From contig CM056574.1 of the NCBI GenBank assembly GCA_029721435.1, positions 3,547,001 to 3,611,000 of the forward strand: a DNA stretch of 64,000 bases. The letters are read 5' to 3'. The notes beneath the pieces were generated by a model. That model did not search any database. It was not told where the DNA came from and saw only the letters and a list, made by a program, of their open reading frames with translations. This document shows positions 33,335 through 46,000 of the stretch, one piece after another. Both the position numbers and the translations under genes were made by a program. The DNA comes from Gymnothorax reevesii. Taxonomy: Eukaryota > Chordata > Actinopteri > Anguilliformes > Muraenidae. Numbering within the stretch: the stretch's first letter is position 1; every line of letters starts with the position of its first letter.

Positions 33335-34630
33335 ATGCAAATTCCACCAAGGACCGTGGGAACCTACGGCTACCCATTGCGCCCATTCGCGCCTCTGTAT
33401 CCGGAGCATACCAGCAGTCTGAGTTCAACATCTACCAAGCCCAGCAGCAGGAAATCATTCACCATCGACGCCTTACTGGGTCGGGCTGACCAGCCAGGGA
33501 ATGACCGAGCGAGCCACCCTCACAACGGAGGACACTACCAGCCCGCGGCCTCACCTCTTCCACCCGCAGGACAAATATGCCCCCCATTGCCTCACTACGT
33601 CTACACGCCGACCATGGTGCACGCGCAACCTGGGTACCCTGTGTACTACTGCCCGCCGTTCGCTTACCAAACTACATGCCGCGGCACGTTTTACGCAGAA
33701 GGTAAGGACCACTGTCTAATATGTCAGCCCAGCCGTGTTTCACTCACACCACGGTTGTCCAGTCAGATATGCATCTTCCTAATGCTCTGCTTTCAATCTT
33801 TCCCTAGACGCCTCAGCGTCCAAGGCCAACATGCAATCATTCAAACACAAGGGTGGCAAATCAAAGCGAATGCGCACCAGCTTCACCGACCAGCAGCTGG
33901 GCCGCTTGGAGAAGGAGTTTTCCCGTCAGCAGTACATGGTGGGCTCGGAGAGATTCATCCTCGCCTCCGCACTGCACCTAACTGAAGCTCAGGTGAGAGA
34001 CCTTGCTGTTCAGTTCTTGTTGTTACCTGTACAAACCATTTCTCCATTCAATAGACTAAATGCTGAGACTTACAATCATAAAAGTGTCTGGTGTATTGCC
34101 GGCGAGCCCATTGCGCATACAGGCCACTGCGCTTCACACAGTTAAAAATGTTGTCTCTACTTCAAAAAGTTACTGTCCGAACTGCCTTTGAAATTTGAAT
34201 GTACTAAATTTAAGACAACAAGTTGAGGTAATTGTCAATTTGTCATCTTCATTAAGTAAACTTAATTTTTAAGGCAGCCCAGACGCGAAGTCTTTGAAGT
34301 AAAGACAACTTTATTAATTTATTTTATTTTTATTTTATTTTTTTACCGTTTAATTATTAAATGAGGAAACTTCGCGGTTCAATAATTTGAAAGCGCCGAA
34401 GCGCGATGATGAGCAGAAGGTGACCGCCTTTCTTTACGCTTCTCGTGCAGGTGAAAGTCTGGTTCCAGAACAGACGCATCAAATGGAGGAAACAGTCTCT
34501 GGAGCAACAGCAGGCGAAACTGGCGAAACTAGGCCTTGCTGCCCCGCAGAAGAACCCCGGATCTCAGGGCTGCGGCGACGAAGGGGACGAGGAAATCAAC
34601 TTCTCCGCAGAATCGGACGTGGATGTTTAG
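33335..34630 (+). CDS. noto: Notochord homeobox transcription factor Noto (floating head)
   Basis: Three exons: 33335-33701, 33808-33992 and 34451-34630, with GT/AG introns of 106 and 458 bp, give 243 residues. The N-terminus [20 protein letters not shown] and the overall layout are those of vertebrate Not/Noto. Residues 42-48 (FTIDALL) form an eh1 motif, which recruits Groucho/TLE co-repressors. The middle is Pro/Tyr-rich. The homeodomain spans 141-200 (RTSF at its arm, [11 protein letters not shown] in helix 3, Gln at position 50); intron 2 falls between homeodomain residues 44 and 45. An acidic tail follows (DEGDEEINF...SDVDV). Family knowledge: a nuclear DNA-binding repressor needed for notochord fate, expressed in organiser and axial mesoderm. 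The frame and all motifs are intact. No neighbour gene is visible within the window. Confidence 0.95.
34144..34280. repeat. Possible dispersed AAGTT-rich repeat in noto intron 2
   Basis: The text ACAACAAGTTGAGGTAATTG ... GTAAACTTAATTTTTAAGGC resembles a non-autonomous repeat seen in many fish introns. A loosely similar tract occurs at 40741-40920. The identification is from general resemblance only. Confidence 0.3.
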
Positions 34631-34863
34631 AGGTCCGGTCAACGCAACGGCAGAACGTTTAAGAAGTGTCCAACAGTTGGATTGAGACTTTTGTACATAG
34701 ACGCCAATGGAGAGAAAAAGAGTAAATTATACTTGTATAAATATTTATAGAATTGATAGAAACATATATTTTAAATAGCCTCTGTTGCCTCACGGGAGTG
34801 TCTTGTTTTGGTACGTTTTGTACAGTTTTTTTTCCCAAGAATAAATATATTTTCAGACTAAAC
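34631..34863 (+). other. noto: noto 3' UTR with polyadenylation signal
   Basis: AATAAA lies at 34840-34845, about 210 bp after the stop codon. AU-rich words (TATAAATATTTATAG near 34735) precede it and could shorten the mRNA half-life. Confidence 0.75.
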
Positions 34864-37676
34864 CGAGAATTATAATTATTTCACCAAGAGATGTATACCA
34901 AGGCTGATTTGGAGCAGTTTACAAAAAACGGTAAACAACATCCTCTCTCTCTCATTCATATTTGAGTCGGCAAATTCTTAGAGGGAAACTAATGAGTCCA
35001 ATAGCATATATCCACATTCCTATTGAAATCAATGATGGACTGTTATCCCAATAAAGTTACTGAACGCAATACAACGTCTGAAAAAGAAAATCCAACAGCT
35101 CATCCCTCAGTTTTAACACCAGTAAATATTCGTGGAGTATTCCATCGTTCAGTACTTTGTGCACTTTAGCATATGTAAGCAACGCGACTTACAACTGATG
35201 AGAATGCCTGTACGTAATCAAGTTTATATATCCTTCGGTGATGGTCTGAACCCGCTCTCTTCATTAAAAATACAAACTGTAACTAAATCTTTTCAACAAT
35301 TGAAAAATACGTCAGGCAATATAACTTGAAACTGATAGTCCAAACATAATCCAAGTCGTTGGCCTCTCTCTCTCTCTCTCTCTCACTCACACACACACAC
35401 ACACACACACACATTAATGGATCCTATCCCCTCATCTTATCAACGTGAACGGAATTAATCTCGGTTCATTGACTGCTTTCATGTTCGGTAAAATAAAATG
35501 AAAGCAATACAGCTGGTGTCTGACGGCCTTAAACCGCACGGATTACTAAGTCAATTTGGCCTCAGAAAAGACTAAACCGTGAATTTAACCTTGGCAAAGC
35601 TGTTCTTCATGGGTGCATGAGACGTGTAAAAGTTTGGATTTCCCCGAATAACAGGCTTATGAGTGTATCCAGTAGGATCAAAAGGCACAAACTTGAACAG
35701 ACGCCGATGCGTCTTAGCCATGCAAATTCCTTAATGCTAATAACATATAGCCTCGAAATTCAATCGTGTTATTATTCCAGAACCCTTGTTTTGACTTTGA
35801 GCGCGACTCCAAATGGTCCAAAATACATGCTGGATATTCCGCGTTTGACATTTAGCATTTTGAATATCAGGTTAAACTTGTTCAATGTGATCAAAAAAAG
35901 AGCAAATCAGGCGAATCAGTTGCCCATATGAGGTTTATGATATGCAACTGCGACTGATAAATCTAAACCAAATCCGATTTGTCATTAGTTTCCTGTTCAT
36001 GTCCTTGGGGGGGAGGAAAAAAAACAACTTTTAAAAGACGGACTAAAGGCTGTTTAAGTCACACAATCCGATTATACTTCGTTATTATTTGGGAATTAAA
36101 CCAATTAAAATGTCTTTCTGAAGACAAAGAAACATTGATGCACGTTTTAAAATACCCGCTTTCCCATTTTCGTTAGCACGATACAAATTGGCTTTTATCT
36201 AGGAGTTCTCTGTTCTCTGGCCTAAAGAGGAAGCATTAGGAAACTTTCACCAAGTAAATACTTTTTTTTTTTAGAAAGTAGTCCGAATAAAAATATAAAT
36301 GCAAACAAAGATAAGAGTCGGTTAAGTTACCGCGCTGGTGACAGGCCCACTAACTTAAGCGGCACAACCTCAACAAACTTTCTCCTGTGAAAGTTCTGAA
36401 CACATACGGTCACAATAATTAGAGGTGAAAGAAAATGTATCGTCCGCCTTCAATTGTAAAATATGCCACTAGAATTAAAAACGATAGAATCCTGTTTCGA
36501 ATGTTTCAATTACGCATTTGTAGTACCGAACAGACGAGAAAATAAGCAGCGTTTTGACATCTTCGTTATAGTCCTTCAGATTTAGCCAGTAGATTAGCTC
36601 TGGTTATTCGGAGTAAAGCAGGTCCGCACGAGTAATATAAACGGATAGATAACTTGCTGAAAAATCATTGTGATACTCCATCATCAGTTACATAAATTCT
36701 CATAATAGTTCTGCATGTAAGTGTGAATCGATTCTTATATCCACCCATCGGGCCCGACAATAACCTATTTGAAGCCTCAGTAGATGGTCTGCCTTTCTTA
36801 GCAGAGAGGTTTTAAACAAACTGACCACGGCCTGGTAAAAATGCTCTTAAAATTGAATGAAAGTATAGCATAAGGACAAATCAGCTGATACGCCCTTTTT
36901 CAGGCATAATTACGGAACTTGCGCTTTCCCACGTTTAATAGGCCTACTGAGTATTCCTTTTCTCCGTGGACGCTGTGCTGTAGACCCAGACAGGAAGGCG
37001 CAATCAAATGTTTTGTGGAAACTGGTTGCCTCAAAAAGTCGCATAGGCCAACTCAACCACCTGGTAGCTTTAGTAGCTTAAACAAAGTACCCTTTTTCTG
37101 CGAATCCCAAAAAAATGGTGCGAGCCTAATACTAATTAATCATGAGACGTTCATGTCTTCCCCTAACCCGCGCTTTTAAAGATATTTTTCAATTTTATGG
37201 GAACAGTAAGTAACATCAACTGCACCTGACATGTTACAGCAACATCCATGGATTGTATACTGTAAACATCTGAAGAATAAACATGCTAATATTTTGGAAA
37301 CAGCTGAAATGCAGAAGTATTATTTACAGGGGAAAAACTGTTATATAAGAAAACGCAGTCCGTTACCATGTAATTAACTTATTACTATCATATAGGCAGA
37401 AGCCCTGCTAAACCAGCATTTCAGTGAAAAATGAAACCTTATACTTTCCAAAACAGTGTAAATTAAAGTGACAGTATGTCAAGGATCTACTATATTATGT
37501 ACTACAGTTGTGCATTATAACTTTTTTCCTCCAAACAGAGCAAACACCAACATTTTGGTTGTCTATACATCTTTGATAGGAATCTCCCACTGTCACCATG
37601 CAATGGTGTCACTATAGCAAGTCTACAAACACAAAGGGGACCATGGAGTGTGCTCAAATGAGTTTCTGTGAGAGAG
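34864..37676. other. No gene seen downstream of noto; (TC)n(AC)n run
   Basis: A (TC)n run followed by (AC)n lies at about 35366-35413. Otherwise the sequence is unique with only short open frames. No exon was recognised. Confidence 0.5.
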
Positions 37677-37963
37677 TGTGTGTGTGTGTGGGTGTGTGTG
37701 TGTGTGTATGCGCGCGTGTGTGTGTGTGTGTGTGTGTATGCGCGTGTGTGGGTGTGTGTGTGTGTGTGTGTGTATGCGCGCGTGTGTGTGTGTGTGTGTG
37801 TGTGTGTATGCGCGCGCGCGCGTGTGTGTGTGTGTGTGTGTGCGTGCGTGCGTGTGTGGGTGTGTGTGTGTGTGTGTGTGTGTATGCGCGCGCGTGTGTG
37901 TGTGTGTGTGTGTGTGTATGCGCGTGTGTGTGTGTGTGTGCGTGCGTGCGTGTGTGTGTGTGT
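37677..37963. repeat. Alternating (TG)n array with TATGCGCG blocks
   Basis: About 290 bp of TG repeats are interrupted regularly by TATGCGCGCG and GCGTGCGTGCG blocks. Almost the entire tract alternates pyrimidine and purine. Open frames of 100-160 codons over it encode only Cys/Val or Thr/His dipeptides and are not genes. Confidence 0.97.
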
Positions 37964-38943
37964 TTTATGCATGGCTGTACACATAAATAAATTCCAGTAA
38001 AACTTCAGCTGGTTGCTTTGAACTTAGCCTGATGTAGCTGTGTCAACTTCGCAGAGGAGCTGTGACAAGACTGCATAACAGTCCCAACATGTCACAAAAC
38101 AGCCATCAACATTCCTGGCAAATGTTATCACAGTAGAGTCTGTCATAATGTTTACTGATGGAAGCATTGACTGTCATCTGTTGCATCATCTTCTGACAGA
38201 AATTATGTTATACAGACAAGCGCTAATCCAGCCTTACGCCGAGGCATCCGAGCGAAAGTCTACCCAAAATAACATGTGATGCAGTCATTATAAGGAGCAC
38301 AAGTACATGATTAAATGCCTGATGAAGTCAGAGAGGGGATCTGTCAAGGGAGTGAATTCTTCATGAAAAACATGCTGGTATCTTACATATGGATCTAAAT
38401 CGCATGCACCAGTCAGTGGCGAAAATTCATTTTGCACCGGACTAATGAACTCAAACCAATGATGAATTACAATCAATAAGATAAAAGGTTTAAAAGGTTA
38501 AACATATAAAATGACCTTCAAAGTAGGACAGAGATGGACAATAACTGTATAAATACATAAATGAATCAACGGCTCATAAACAAAATAAATACAGGGCACT
38601 GGCAGCCCAAGAAGCTCCCGCCGTAAAGATAAACAAAATGTCGAAGTTTCTGTTGACGGATGCACGCATGGACAGACGCACGCATGGACAGACGCAGGCA
38701 CAGGTGGAGTCCGATGCCACTCAGGCAGCAGGTGCTAATTAGGAGCCTGTAATTGAAAATGTTGATGAGATAAGGCAAAATGTTGAAGTTTTTGGCGAAA
38801 TTTTTAGGCCAGTGACCTTGAAAAAATAGGCTAAGGTCACCTTTATGCACATCATTTGTTGGCCTTTACGAGACACATGACCAGTGAAAATTAGGAGCCT
38901 GTAACTTAAACAGTAAATGAGATAAAACAAAATGTGTTGACGA
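37964..38943. repeat. Unique sequence followed by a dispersed repeat fragment
   Basis: The part from about 38620 on contains the phrase AATTAGGAGCCTGTAA twice (near 38738 and 38890) and CAAAATGT...GTTGACG twice, with GTGACCTTGAAAAA and TTTACGAGACACATGACC. This looks like an imperfectly duplicated dispersed fish repeat of unknown class. No gene. Confidence 0.4.
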
Positions 38944-38962
38944 ATGCACACACACACACAAA

Positions 38963-39001
<39 letters not shown>

Positions 39002-39593
39002 ATGCACACACACATGCACACACTCATGCACACACATACACGCACACACTCAAGCACTCACACACACGCACACACTCATGCACACACACGCACACACTCA
39101 TGCACACACACACACGCACACACTCATGCACACACACACACGCACACACTCATGCACACACACGCACACACTCTTGCACACACACACGCACACACTCATG
39201 CACACACACACGCACACACATGTGCACACACACGCACACACTCATGCACACACACACACGCACACACTAATGCACACACACGCACACACTCATGCACACA
39301 CACACGAACACACACACGCACACACACACACGCACAAACTCATGCACACACGCACACACTCATGCACACACACACGCACACACTAATGCACACACACGCA
39401 CACACTCATGCACACACACACGCACACACACACACGCACACACTCATGCACACACACACGCACACACTCATGCACACACACACGCACACACACACACGCA
39501 CACACTCATGCACACACACACGCACACACACACGCACACACACACACGCACACACTCATGCACACACACACGCACACACACACACGCACACAC

Positions 39594-39624
<31 letters not shown>
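38944..39624. repeat. (CA)n-derived minisatellite with CACTCATGCA blocks
   Basis: About 680 bp of CA repeats are punctuated by CGCACACACTCATGCACA. It has opposite polarity to the TG array 1 kb upstream. The THTHTH open frames (up to 220 codons) are repeat translations. Confidence 0.97.
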
Positions 39625-40017
39625 GACGGACCGTGCCCGCTTGGCGGCGGGAGCTGAAGAATAATCAGAGGGGAAAAACTGTTCCTGTGATAATTAAAGT
39701 GCTTTGTGGAGATCAGTACTGCACAGACACACAGGAGGACAAACGGAGACAGACAGACCGGCGGACAGCAGATGGGCACATAGTAAACTCACAGATCGTG
39801 GTGCACCCACCTGTTCTGAGGAAACTGATTACACCTGTGACACAATTGTGCACCCAGCTGTTGTGTGAACAATACTTAAAATATCATGGTATACAGTTAG
39901 AGAAGTTATTTTAGCAGTATTATGAGTTCTGTGAGCTCAAGATAAGTAAGTTGGCTTCCACATTTTTTATGGTAATCAGTTCCCACAAAATATTTCAGTG
40001 CATCACAATATCTGGGT
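39625..40017. other. No gene seen
   Basis: Unique sequence between two tandem arrays. Its first part continues with a short GACAGAC-rich patch near 39746-39766. Confidence 0.5.
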
Positions 40018-40400
40018 CTACAGTACAGACACACAGATGTACAGACAGCTGCACAGACACACAGATGCTCGGACAGCTGTACAGAGACACAGATGCACAG
40101 AAGCTGTACAGACACACAGGCACACAGATGTACGGACAACTGTACTGACATAGATGCACAGACAACTGTACAGACAGATGCAATGACAGCTGTACAGACA
40201 GACGCAATGACAGCTGTACAGCCACACAGATGCACAGACAGCTACTGACACATAGATGCATAGACAGCAATACAGACACACAAATGCATCGACACACAGA
40301 TGTACAGACAGCTGTAGCGATACACAGATGTACAGACAAGTGTCCAGACACACAGATGCACATACAGATGTACAGACACATAAATGGACAGCAGGACAGA
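40018..40400. repeat. Degenerate minisatellite, about 30-34 bp unit
   Basis: Words such as ACAGACACACAGATG and ACAGACAGCTGTACAG alternate with variable spacing. Cys/Val/Leu-rich - frames over it are repeat-derived and not genes. Confidence 0.8.
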
Positions 40401-40740
40401 CAGTGGTATCAGAGAATCACAGACAGAAACACTGACTCTCAAACACAGCGACCCTATAAGCCCCTTAAACCCCGTCTCTCATGAGATCAGTCCGGGTTTA
40501 ACTCCATCTTGCGGTGTGTGTGGGGGGGGTTGTTGGTCCTCTGGCCCACAGGGAGCCCTGGGAACCTGGAGGATCTGCAGAGCCCCGCTGACCCACTCTA
40601 GCTCCAGTTAGCTCAGCTTGCTGGGACAGCGCTAAAGCCCAACAGCGGGCCCTGAAAGCACCAACTTCCACTCAAAGAATCCCCACCTAAACTCGGCTCC
40701 CTGCTGCGGACCATGAGCCTAAACTGCAAAACTAAATACT
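40401..40740. other. No gene seen
   Basis: Unique, locally GC-richer sequence with a G run near 40524. No exon recognised. Confidence 0.5.
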
Positions 40741-40920
40741 TTTAACTCCACTTGTCATGACAAGTCTTTGGTTTTGAACTGAAGTTCATAAGTTTTCAAA
40801 AGTTAAACTTACAGTAATTCATTGTCTTGACTCATTTTGAGTTGAAACAAAACTTCCTTCAAGTTGTGTCAAGTTGAGTTAACACACAATTTTAAGGTCT
40901 CTGGTGAAGTTTTCACCTTT
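40741..40920. repeat. Possible dispersed AAGTT/AACTT-rich repeat
   Basis: Frequent AACTT, AAGTT and GTTGAGTTAACACA words, and the text AATTTTAAGGTCTCTGGTGAA, resemble the tract in noto intron 2. Weak call. Confidence 0.3.
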
Positions 40921-40977
40921 AAGTTTAAACAGCTTGAAAAGTATTAGTGTTGTTCAAACATAAAAGAGAGGAGATAA

Positions 40978-41377
40978 AGCTCAGACCATGTGACATAACT
41001 CTGTAAAACATACGCTGGTGAAGCACAGACCATGTGACATAACTCTGTAAAACATACGCTGGTGAAGCACAGACCATGTGACATAACTCTGTAAAACATA
41101 CGCTGGTAAAGCACAGACCATGTGACATAACTCTGTAAAACACACGCTGGTAAAGCACAGACCATGTGACATAACTCTGTAAAACACACGCTGGTGAAGC
41201 ACAGACCATGTGACATAACTCTGTAAAACATACGCTGGTAAAGCACAGACCATGTGACATAACTCTGTAAAACACACGCTGGTAAAGCACAGACCATGTG
41301 ACATAACTCTGTAAAACACGCGCTGGTAAAGCACAGACCATGTGACATAACTCTGTAAAACATACGCTGGTAAAGCA
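40978..41377. repeat. 44-bp minisatellite, about 9 copies
   Basis: The unit is AAGCACAGACCATGTGACAT followed by AACTCTGTAAAACATACGCT and GGTG. Copies differ at only a few sites (CATACG/CACACG/CACGCG, GGTG/GGTA). All three - frames are open for about 150-200 codons because the unit lacks stops on that strand; these are not genes. Confidence 0.96.
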
Positions 41378-42030
41378 AGAACATGATGAACTGCAGCATA
41401 AGAGCACGACAGAACTAAACACAACACAATGTGACATTATACAGCAGTACAGAACATAACAGGACACAATATCACATGGCAGAGAAGCCACTCGGCCAGA
41501 TCTCACTATTTTCATCATATAATTCTACAGCATTCTCAAAATCTGCAGAAGTATTCAAGCAGGAAAATGCGCCCCGTCATGAAGATTTCTGTGATCTTAC
41601 CATGACTGATAATGAAAACAGATCCTTCCATTATATGTTCTAAGTGTTTCCCTCCGGTATCTTGGGAACGCAGCGTTTGGGACCAAATCCAGGCCACGGT
41701 GTTGCTGCCCCAGACCCTCACGGGAATGGAGCGTGGATGGATTTTTCAGCTTAGAATCTCAAAACTTCGAAATTAAGGTTTATAAATACAAATGGACTCA
41801 ACCGCAGATGCATGACCTGGCTAACACAAAATGACCATAAAACCTAACGATATTCATTCACAGGCAAATTGATTCTTGAGCTTTAATCTGAGGCTTGAGA
41901 GGAAAGGCATGCTGAGGGAATCTGATGTAAAATGTATACCCATTTTCATCCAAAAATAGCAATTAAAGATTTGTCAAATTAATTGTTTAACATCCTGTTA
42001 GCGCTTGGGCTGTATGCAGAACCTGTCAAT
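41378..42030. other. No gene seen
   Basis: Unique sequence between the 44-bp array and the TIR element. Nothing recognised. Confidence 0.5.
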
Positions 42031-43010
42031 GGTCCCTTAAGGAACAAAAATATATTGCTATATATTAAAAATATAATATATTATAAAATACATTTGAATA
42101 TATGGAAAGGGGCAACATATATTTGACAATACACATCAATATATTTCCTTTTTTTTTTTGCTTCAGGCATATATTACAAAATATACTGAATGCACATCAT
42201 ACATGTCTTAAACTTCAGATATGCGTTAAACATTTGGACAAGAACTTATAAGGAAAAGTAATGCTGGCGTATCGGTGAGCTCTGCCGGCTCACAGCAAGA
42301 AAGTTGTGGGTTCAAATCCGGTCTGGGGCCTTTCTGTGCGGAGTTTGAATCTTCTCCCCGTGTTCGCGTGGGTTTTCTCCCACAGTGCAAAGACATGCAC
42401 ATCAGGCTAATTGGAGATGCTAAAGAGTCCACAGGTATGACAGGTGTGTGAATGGTGTGCGCGCCCTGGGCAGATTGGTGAGGTGTCCAGGGTGGGTCCC
42501 TGCCTTTGGCCCGCAGTCAGCTGGGAGGGGCTCCAGCCCCCCCGCGACCCTCATGAGGAAGAAACGGGTGGAGGACGGATGGATGGATGATCCCATCATT
42601 TTAATTCATATATTGGCACTGTAACCAATTATGTATATAAAAATGTATGACTTCAAATACATTTCTGCACATATGCGTAGTTATATTTCAGAATATATAT
42701 TGTGATACATTTTGCAATATATTGAAAGTGGCAATAATTTGTATATTAATCAATATATACAGAATATATTGTGTATTATATTTAGATATATATTTAGTGA
42801 TAAATTTCAATGTGACAATATCACGGATTCCAAATGTAATCTTTTTTGAATGTAAAAAAATGTAAAAATGTTTTAACTTTACATATTACTGTAATAGTTC
42901 ATCTTAAGGCAAAACATTGAAATTTTGCCAGTAAATAGATTTTAAAAAACTGGAATATTAATATATTGGGTTTACATATATGAAAAATATATTTTTGTTC
43001 CGTAAGGGTG
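42031..43010. mobile_element. Non-autonomous TIR transposon with TTAA-like ends
   Basis: The left end CCCTTAAGGAACAAAAATAT and the right end, inverted, CCCTTACGGAACAAAAATAT form a 20-bp inverted repeat with one mismatch, and similarity continues (ATT). The body is very AT-rich with many ATATATT words and has no coding frame. A SINE sits inside, so the element itself is about 640 bp. If the TTAA inside the repeat is the duplicated target, this is a TTAA-specific class (piggyBac- or Kolobok-like); the exact superfamily is open. Confidence 0.7.
42262..42592 (+). mobile_element. tRNA-derived SINE (V-SINE-like)
   Basis: The head is tRNA-like: TGGCGTATCGGTGAGC as A box and GGTTCAAATCC as B box (42310-42320), for RNA polymerase III. 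The body contains CTCCCCGTGTTCGCGTGGG and TTTTCTCCCACAGTGCAAAG, typical of a widespread fish SINE group. The tail is GGGGCTCCAGCCCC and (GGAT)n, shared with L2-type LINEs that would mobilise it. Several deviations from a clean promoter suggest an old copy. Confidence 0.72.
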
Positions 43011-46000
43011 AATATCGCTGCTGTTCATTTTGGCTGGAAGTTTAAAAAAATGACACAAATAATACGAAAAATACTGAATATATTAGTAAACAACTGAACA
43101 GAGCTGAACTACGGATGCTGCTCATGACTGGCAGATGAGCTCTCTGAACAAATCTATAATTGTGCCGGTGCGCCGGATTATTTTTTATAACCAAGTTAGG
43201 GTAAAATTCCAGTTACGTACAATCTGATTAGTTTACAATCCCAGTTAGGTACAATCTGACTGGCTGGAGTGTGGCTCAGTGAGGAAACAGTTTGGCCAAG
43301 AAAAAATCTCATAAGCGCAACAGATAATATAGAAGCAAAAGTAAACTCCCGTCATACGTGGACCAGTTGGTTGTTCCAGTAAAAAAAGACGCCCATGTGA
43401 AAACAAAAACGTTGATTCGGAAAACAGAAAACATTTGTGCACATTTTGCCGAGTTAAGACAATTGATTGGCAGCTTCTGCGAGTTTACAAATGGATTAAC
43501 AATATTTTTTTCAGATGTAGGCGACTTAGAACTAGAACAGGTCAGATTTCCTATTCTATGTCAGTAATAGGCTACAGACGACGCTGCCTCCGTACATACT
43601 CGGCGGAAGAGGTGGTCACCAAGTGTCTCTTCGCGGCGCATCTGATGACCTGAAAATGCTGTTATTTTGATCACAAGATCAAGGTACCAGTCAAAAACTA
43701 AGCGTGAGGAACACTGTCAGAAACCGTCTGCCGCTGTGGATCAGAAAACAGTTTCTGTAAAATTTGCAATATTGTCACTTTGGCGTTTCAACATGATAAC
43801 AAGAACATTTTCGTGTCAAATCAGAACTATTTAGTGAATAAAGCCAACGGACTAAAATGTGCGATGCATATGATGGAAAGGTATAATAGAAAAACCTTCC
43901 TCTTTCGGCGGCATGTGCAGTATAGACGCCATGAAACGGAATAGCCCTCATCTTCTCGGACGCAACCTCGGAAAATAAGATATTATGTCTACTGAAGCAA
44001 GGGGAAAAAAATAAAATAAAATATAAAATAAAATAAATAAAATAAAATAAATAAATAAATCCTCCGATTGGGATCCGCTTACGGCTCCCGTAGCAGAACG
44101 TCAAGTTTTTCAATCAACTCAGAGGCTATGGTCTCTTTGAAATAGCCGTTTAAAACCAGTGAAATAGCATATAGGCCCAATTAAACCCTTGAAATTGCGC
44201 ATTTGTGCGATTATCCTCCGTACAAAGGAATGCAGAAATTAAGCTCTAATTGGCTCTTCTGTAGAAGATGCCCCAAATCCAGGTTTCCAAAAGCATAAGC
44301 GACCCAGTCACTAGTCCGAAGACTGGCCCCGCGCACAAGTTCGAATGGCGCATTATAGACAACCTCCAGTCGGCCCACAACACCCAAGCGAGCCGAGTTC
44401 AAGCCCTAAACGTCTGCACTAATGCAACATTTAATGAGAATTTCAATTATGCGCTTTCCTTATCCAGGACAAACCAGTTGACAGCCTTAGAATCGCATAG
44501 AAATCGGTATCTATGACACTAGATGTGCGGCTAGATGTGAAAATTCTCATGCAGTTGACAGTTTTGAAAAACTGCATGAGGTCTGCGGGGTTAAACGTCC
44601 CTTCAGAAGAAGGAGAATGCGGTTCATTTGAGTCCTGGAACATTTTAGGGGCAGCCTATTGTAAAATTCTCTTTTTGCATTTTATTTGTGGACCAATGAC
44701 TTCCACTCTATCTAATAGTCATTAACATCCATTAGAATCGTTTGAAGTCCTCGCTATCCTTTGTCTCACGCCGAAAGGTTTAATATGGAAAATACAATGA
44801 CTTCTAACGCGAAGAAAAGTCAGACAAAAAGAAGTCGGAGGAACAGGCCGTTGTCCTGGGCGAAATAGTGGCAATTCAGATTTCCAATAATGCGTTTTAA
44901 TGCGTGTTTTTTCCTCCAGGAAGCAGAGTGGTTCCTGTTGCCTCGAGATTTCAAAAGGAAAGTGAATGTTTACACTGAGAACACGCACCGTCATTCACGA
45001 GCGGACACTTAACAACACCGCTGACGAGTGAGCAAACAGTGAGAAACGGACACTTTACTCCGCAGAATGGTCAAAAAGGGGGAGCGTAAAAACCGTGAAG
45101 ACAAAAGGGCTAATTTTTGTCAGTATATTATTATTATTATTATTATTAAAGCAATTAGGCCTAAACTCATGAAAAGAGCGTCATTATAAAAAATGAACAG
45201 CCAAATGCTGAAATACTGGGCTAGAAATGGATTCAGCTTGAAACAAAAAGATAGAGCTTTTCAATTAAGCAAAATATAAACCCGCAATGTGGCCACAGAA
45301 AGAAGCTGACGGCATCAGAGGGCGGTTTCCTGCAGTCACCTCGTGAACGAAGCGCGCAGATATAGGCCTACTCTGGACCACATTGTTTATATTGGAAATT
45401 CGGGATTTTTGCGGTTCCCGTTAGGCAGGTATAAGTGAGAAATTAAGCAAGGATGATCGGTGCGGGGGTGACAAGACGTGTTAGCACATTGGGGATGCCC
45501 AGGTGCCTCCACATCTCCATTTCTCAAGATAGTGGCACAAACACACTAAAGTGCTACTTTTCCCATCTCGTTATGATGGGGTGAAATTTTCCAGGTTTTT
45601 AAGTGGAATAGATTAGCTGAACACACAGAGATAATGCGAAACAAAATGGTCAATTAGTTTATAATCGAATAGTGGCCCTGTCGCCCAGCGCGCACCTCCC
45701 GCTGCTCACTTCGGCGACCCGCGTCAGCCCGCGAGCCTCGTTGTGTGTTTGCTGCTACAAAAAGCTCAAATCGGCGAGTAACGGGGATCTATGCATGTAA
45801 GAGTTTCGCTCCTTGTTCAATGGAAATATGCCCATTTACCTCTAACCTTCAGGATTAATTAAGGCCAACGGACAATGATTGACATATGGTGCCGAAGTGC
45901 ACCGTATAGGAGTCCTATATATGAGGCAAAATGTTTGGTGATCAAGCAAAACAAAATGTCAGAAAGATCAGCGTTATCAAACTAGGTTTTATTTATATGC

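Noticed and set aside
37502..39914. Cys/Val- and Thr/His-rich frames of 100-220 codons
   Set aside because: They come from TG/CA repeats.
39906..40484. Cys/Val/Leu-rich - frames and a + frame of about 84 codons
   Set aside because: They are translations of a degenerate tandem repeat; their resemblance to membrane proteins is compositional only.
40925..41518. Three overlapping - frames of 148-197 codons (VLQSYVTWSVL-type repeats)
   Set aside because: They come from the 44-bp minisatellite, open in all three - frames; no protein family.
42300..42330. tRNA-like B box GGTTCAAATCC as a tRNA gene
   Set aside because: There is no cloverleaf or acceptor stem; it is the head of a SINE.
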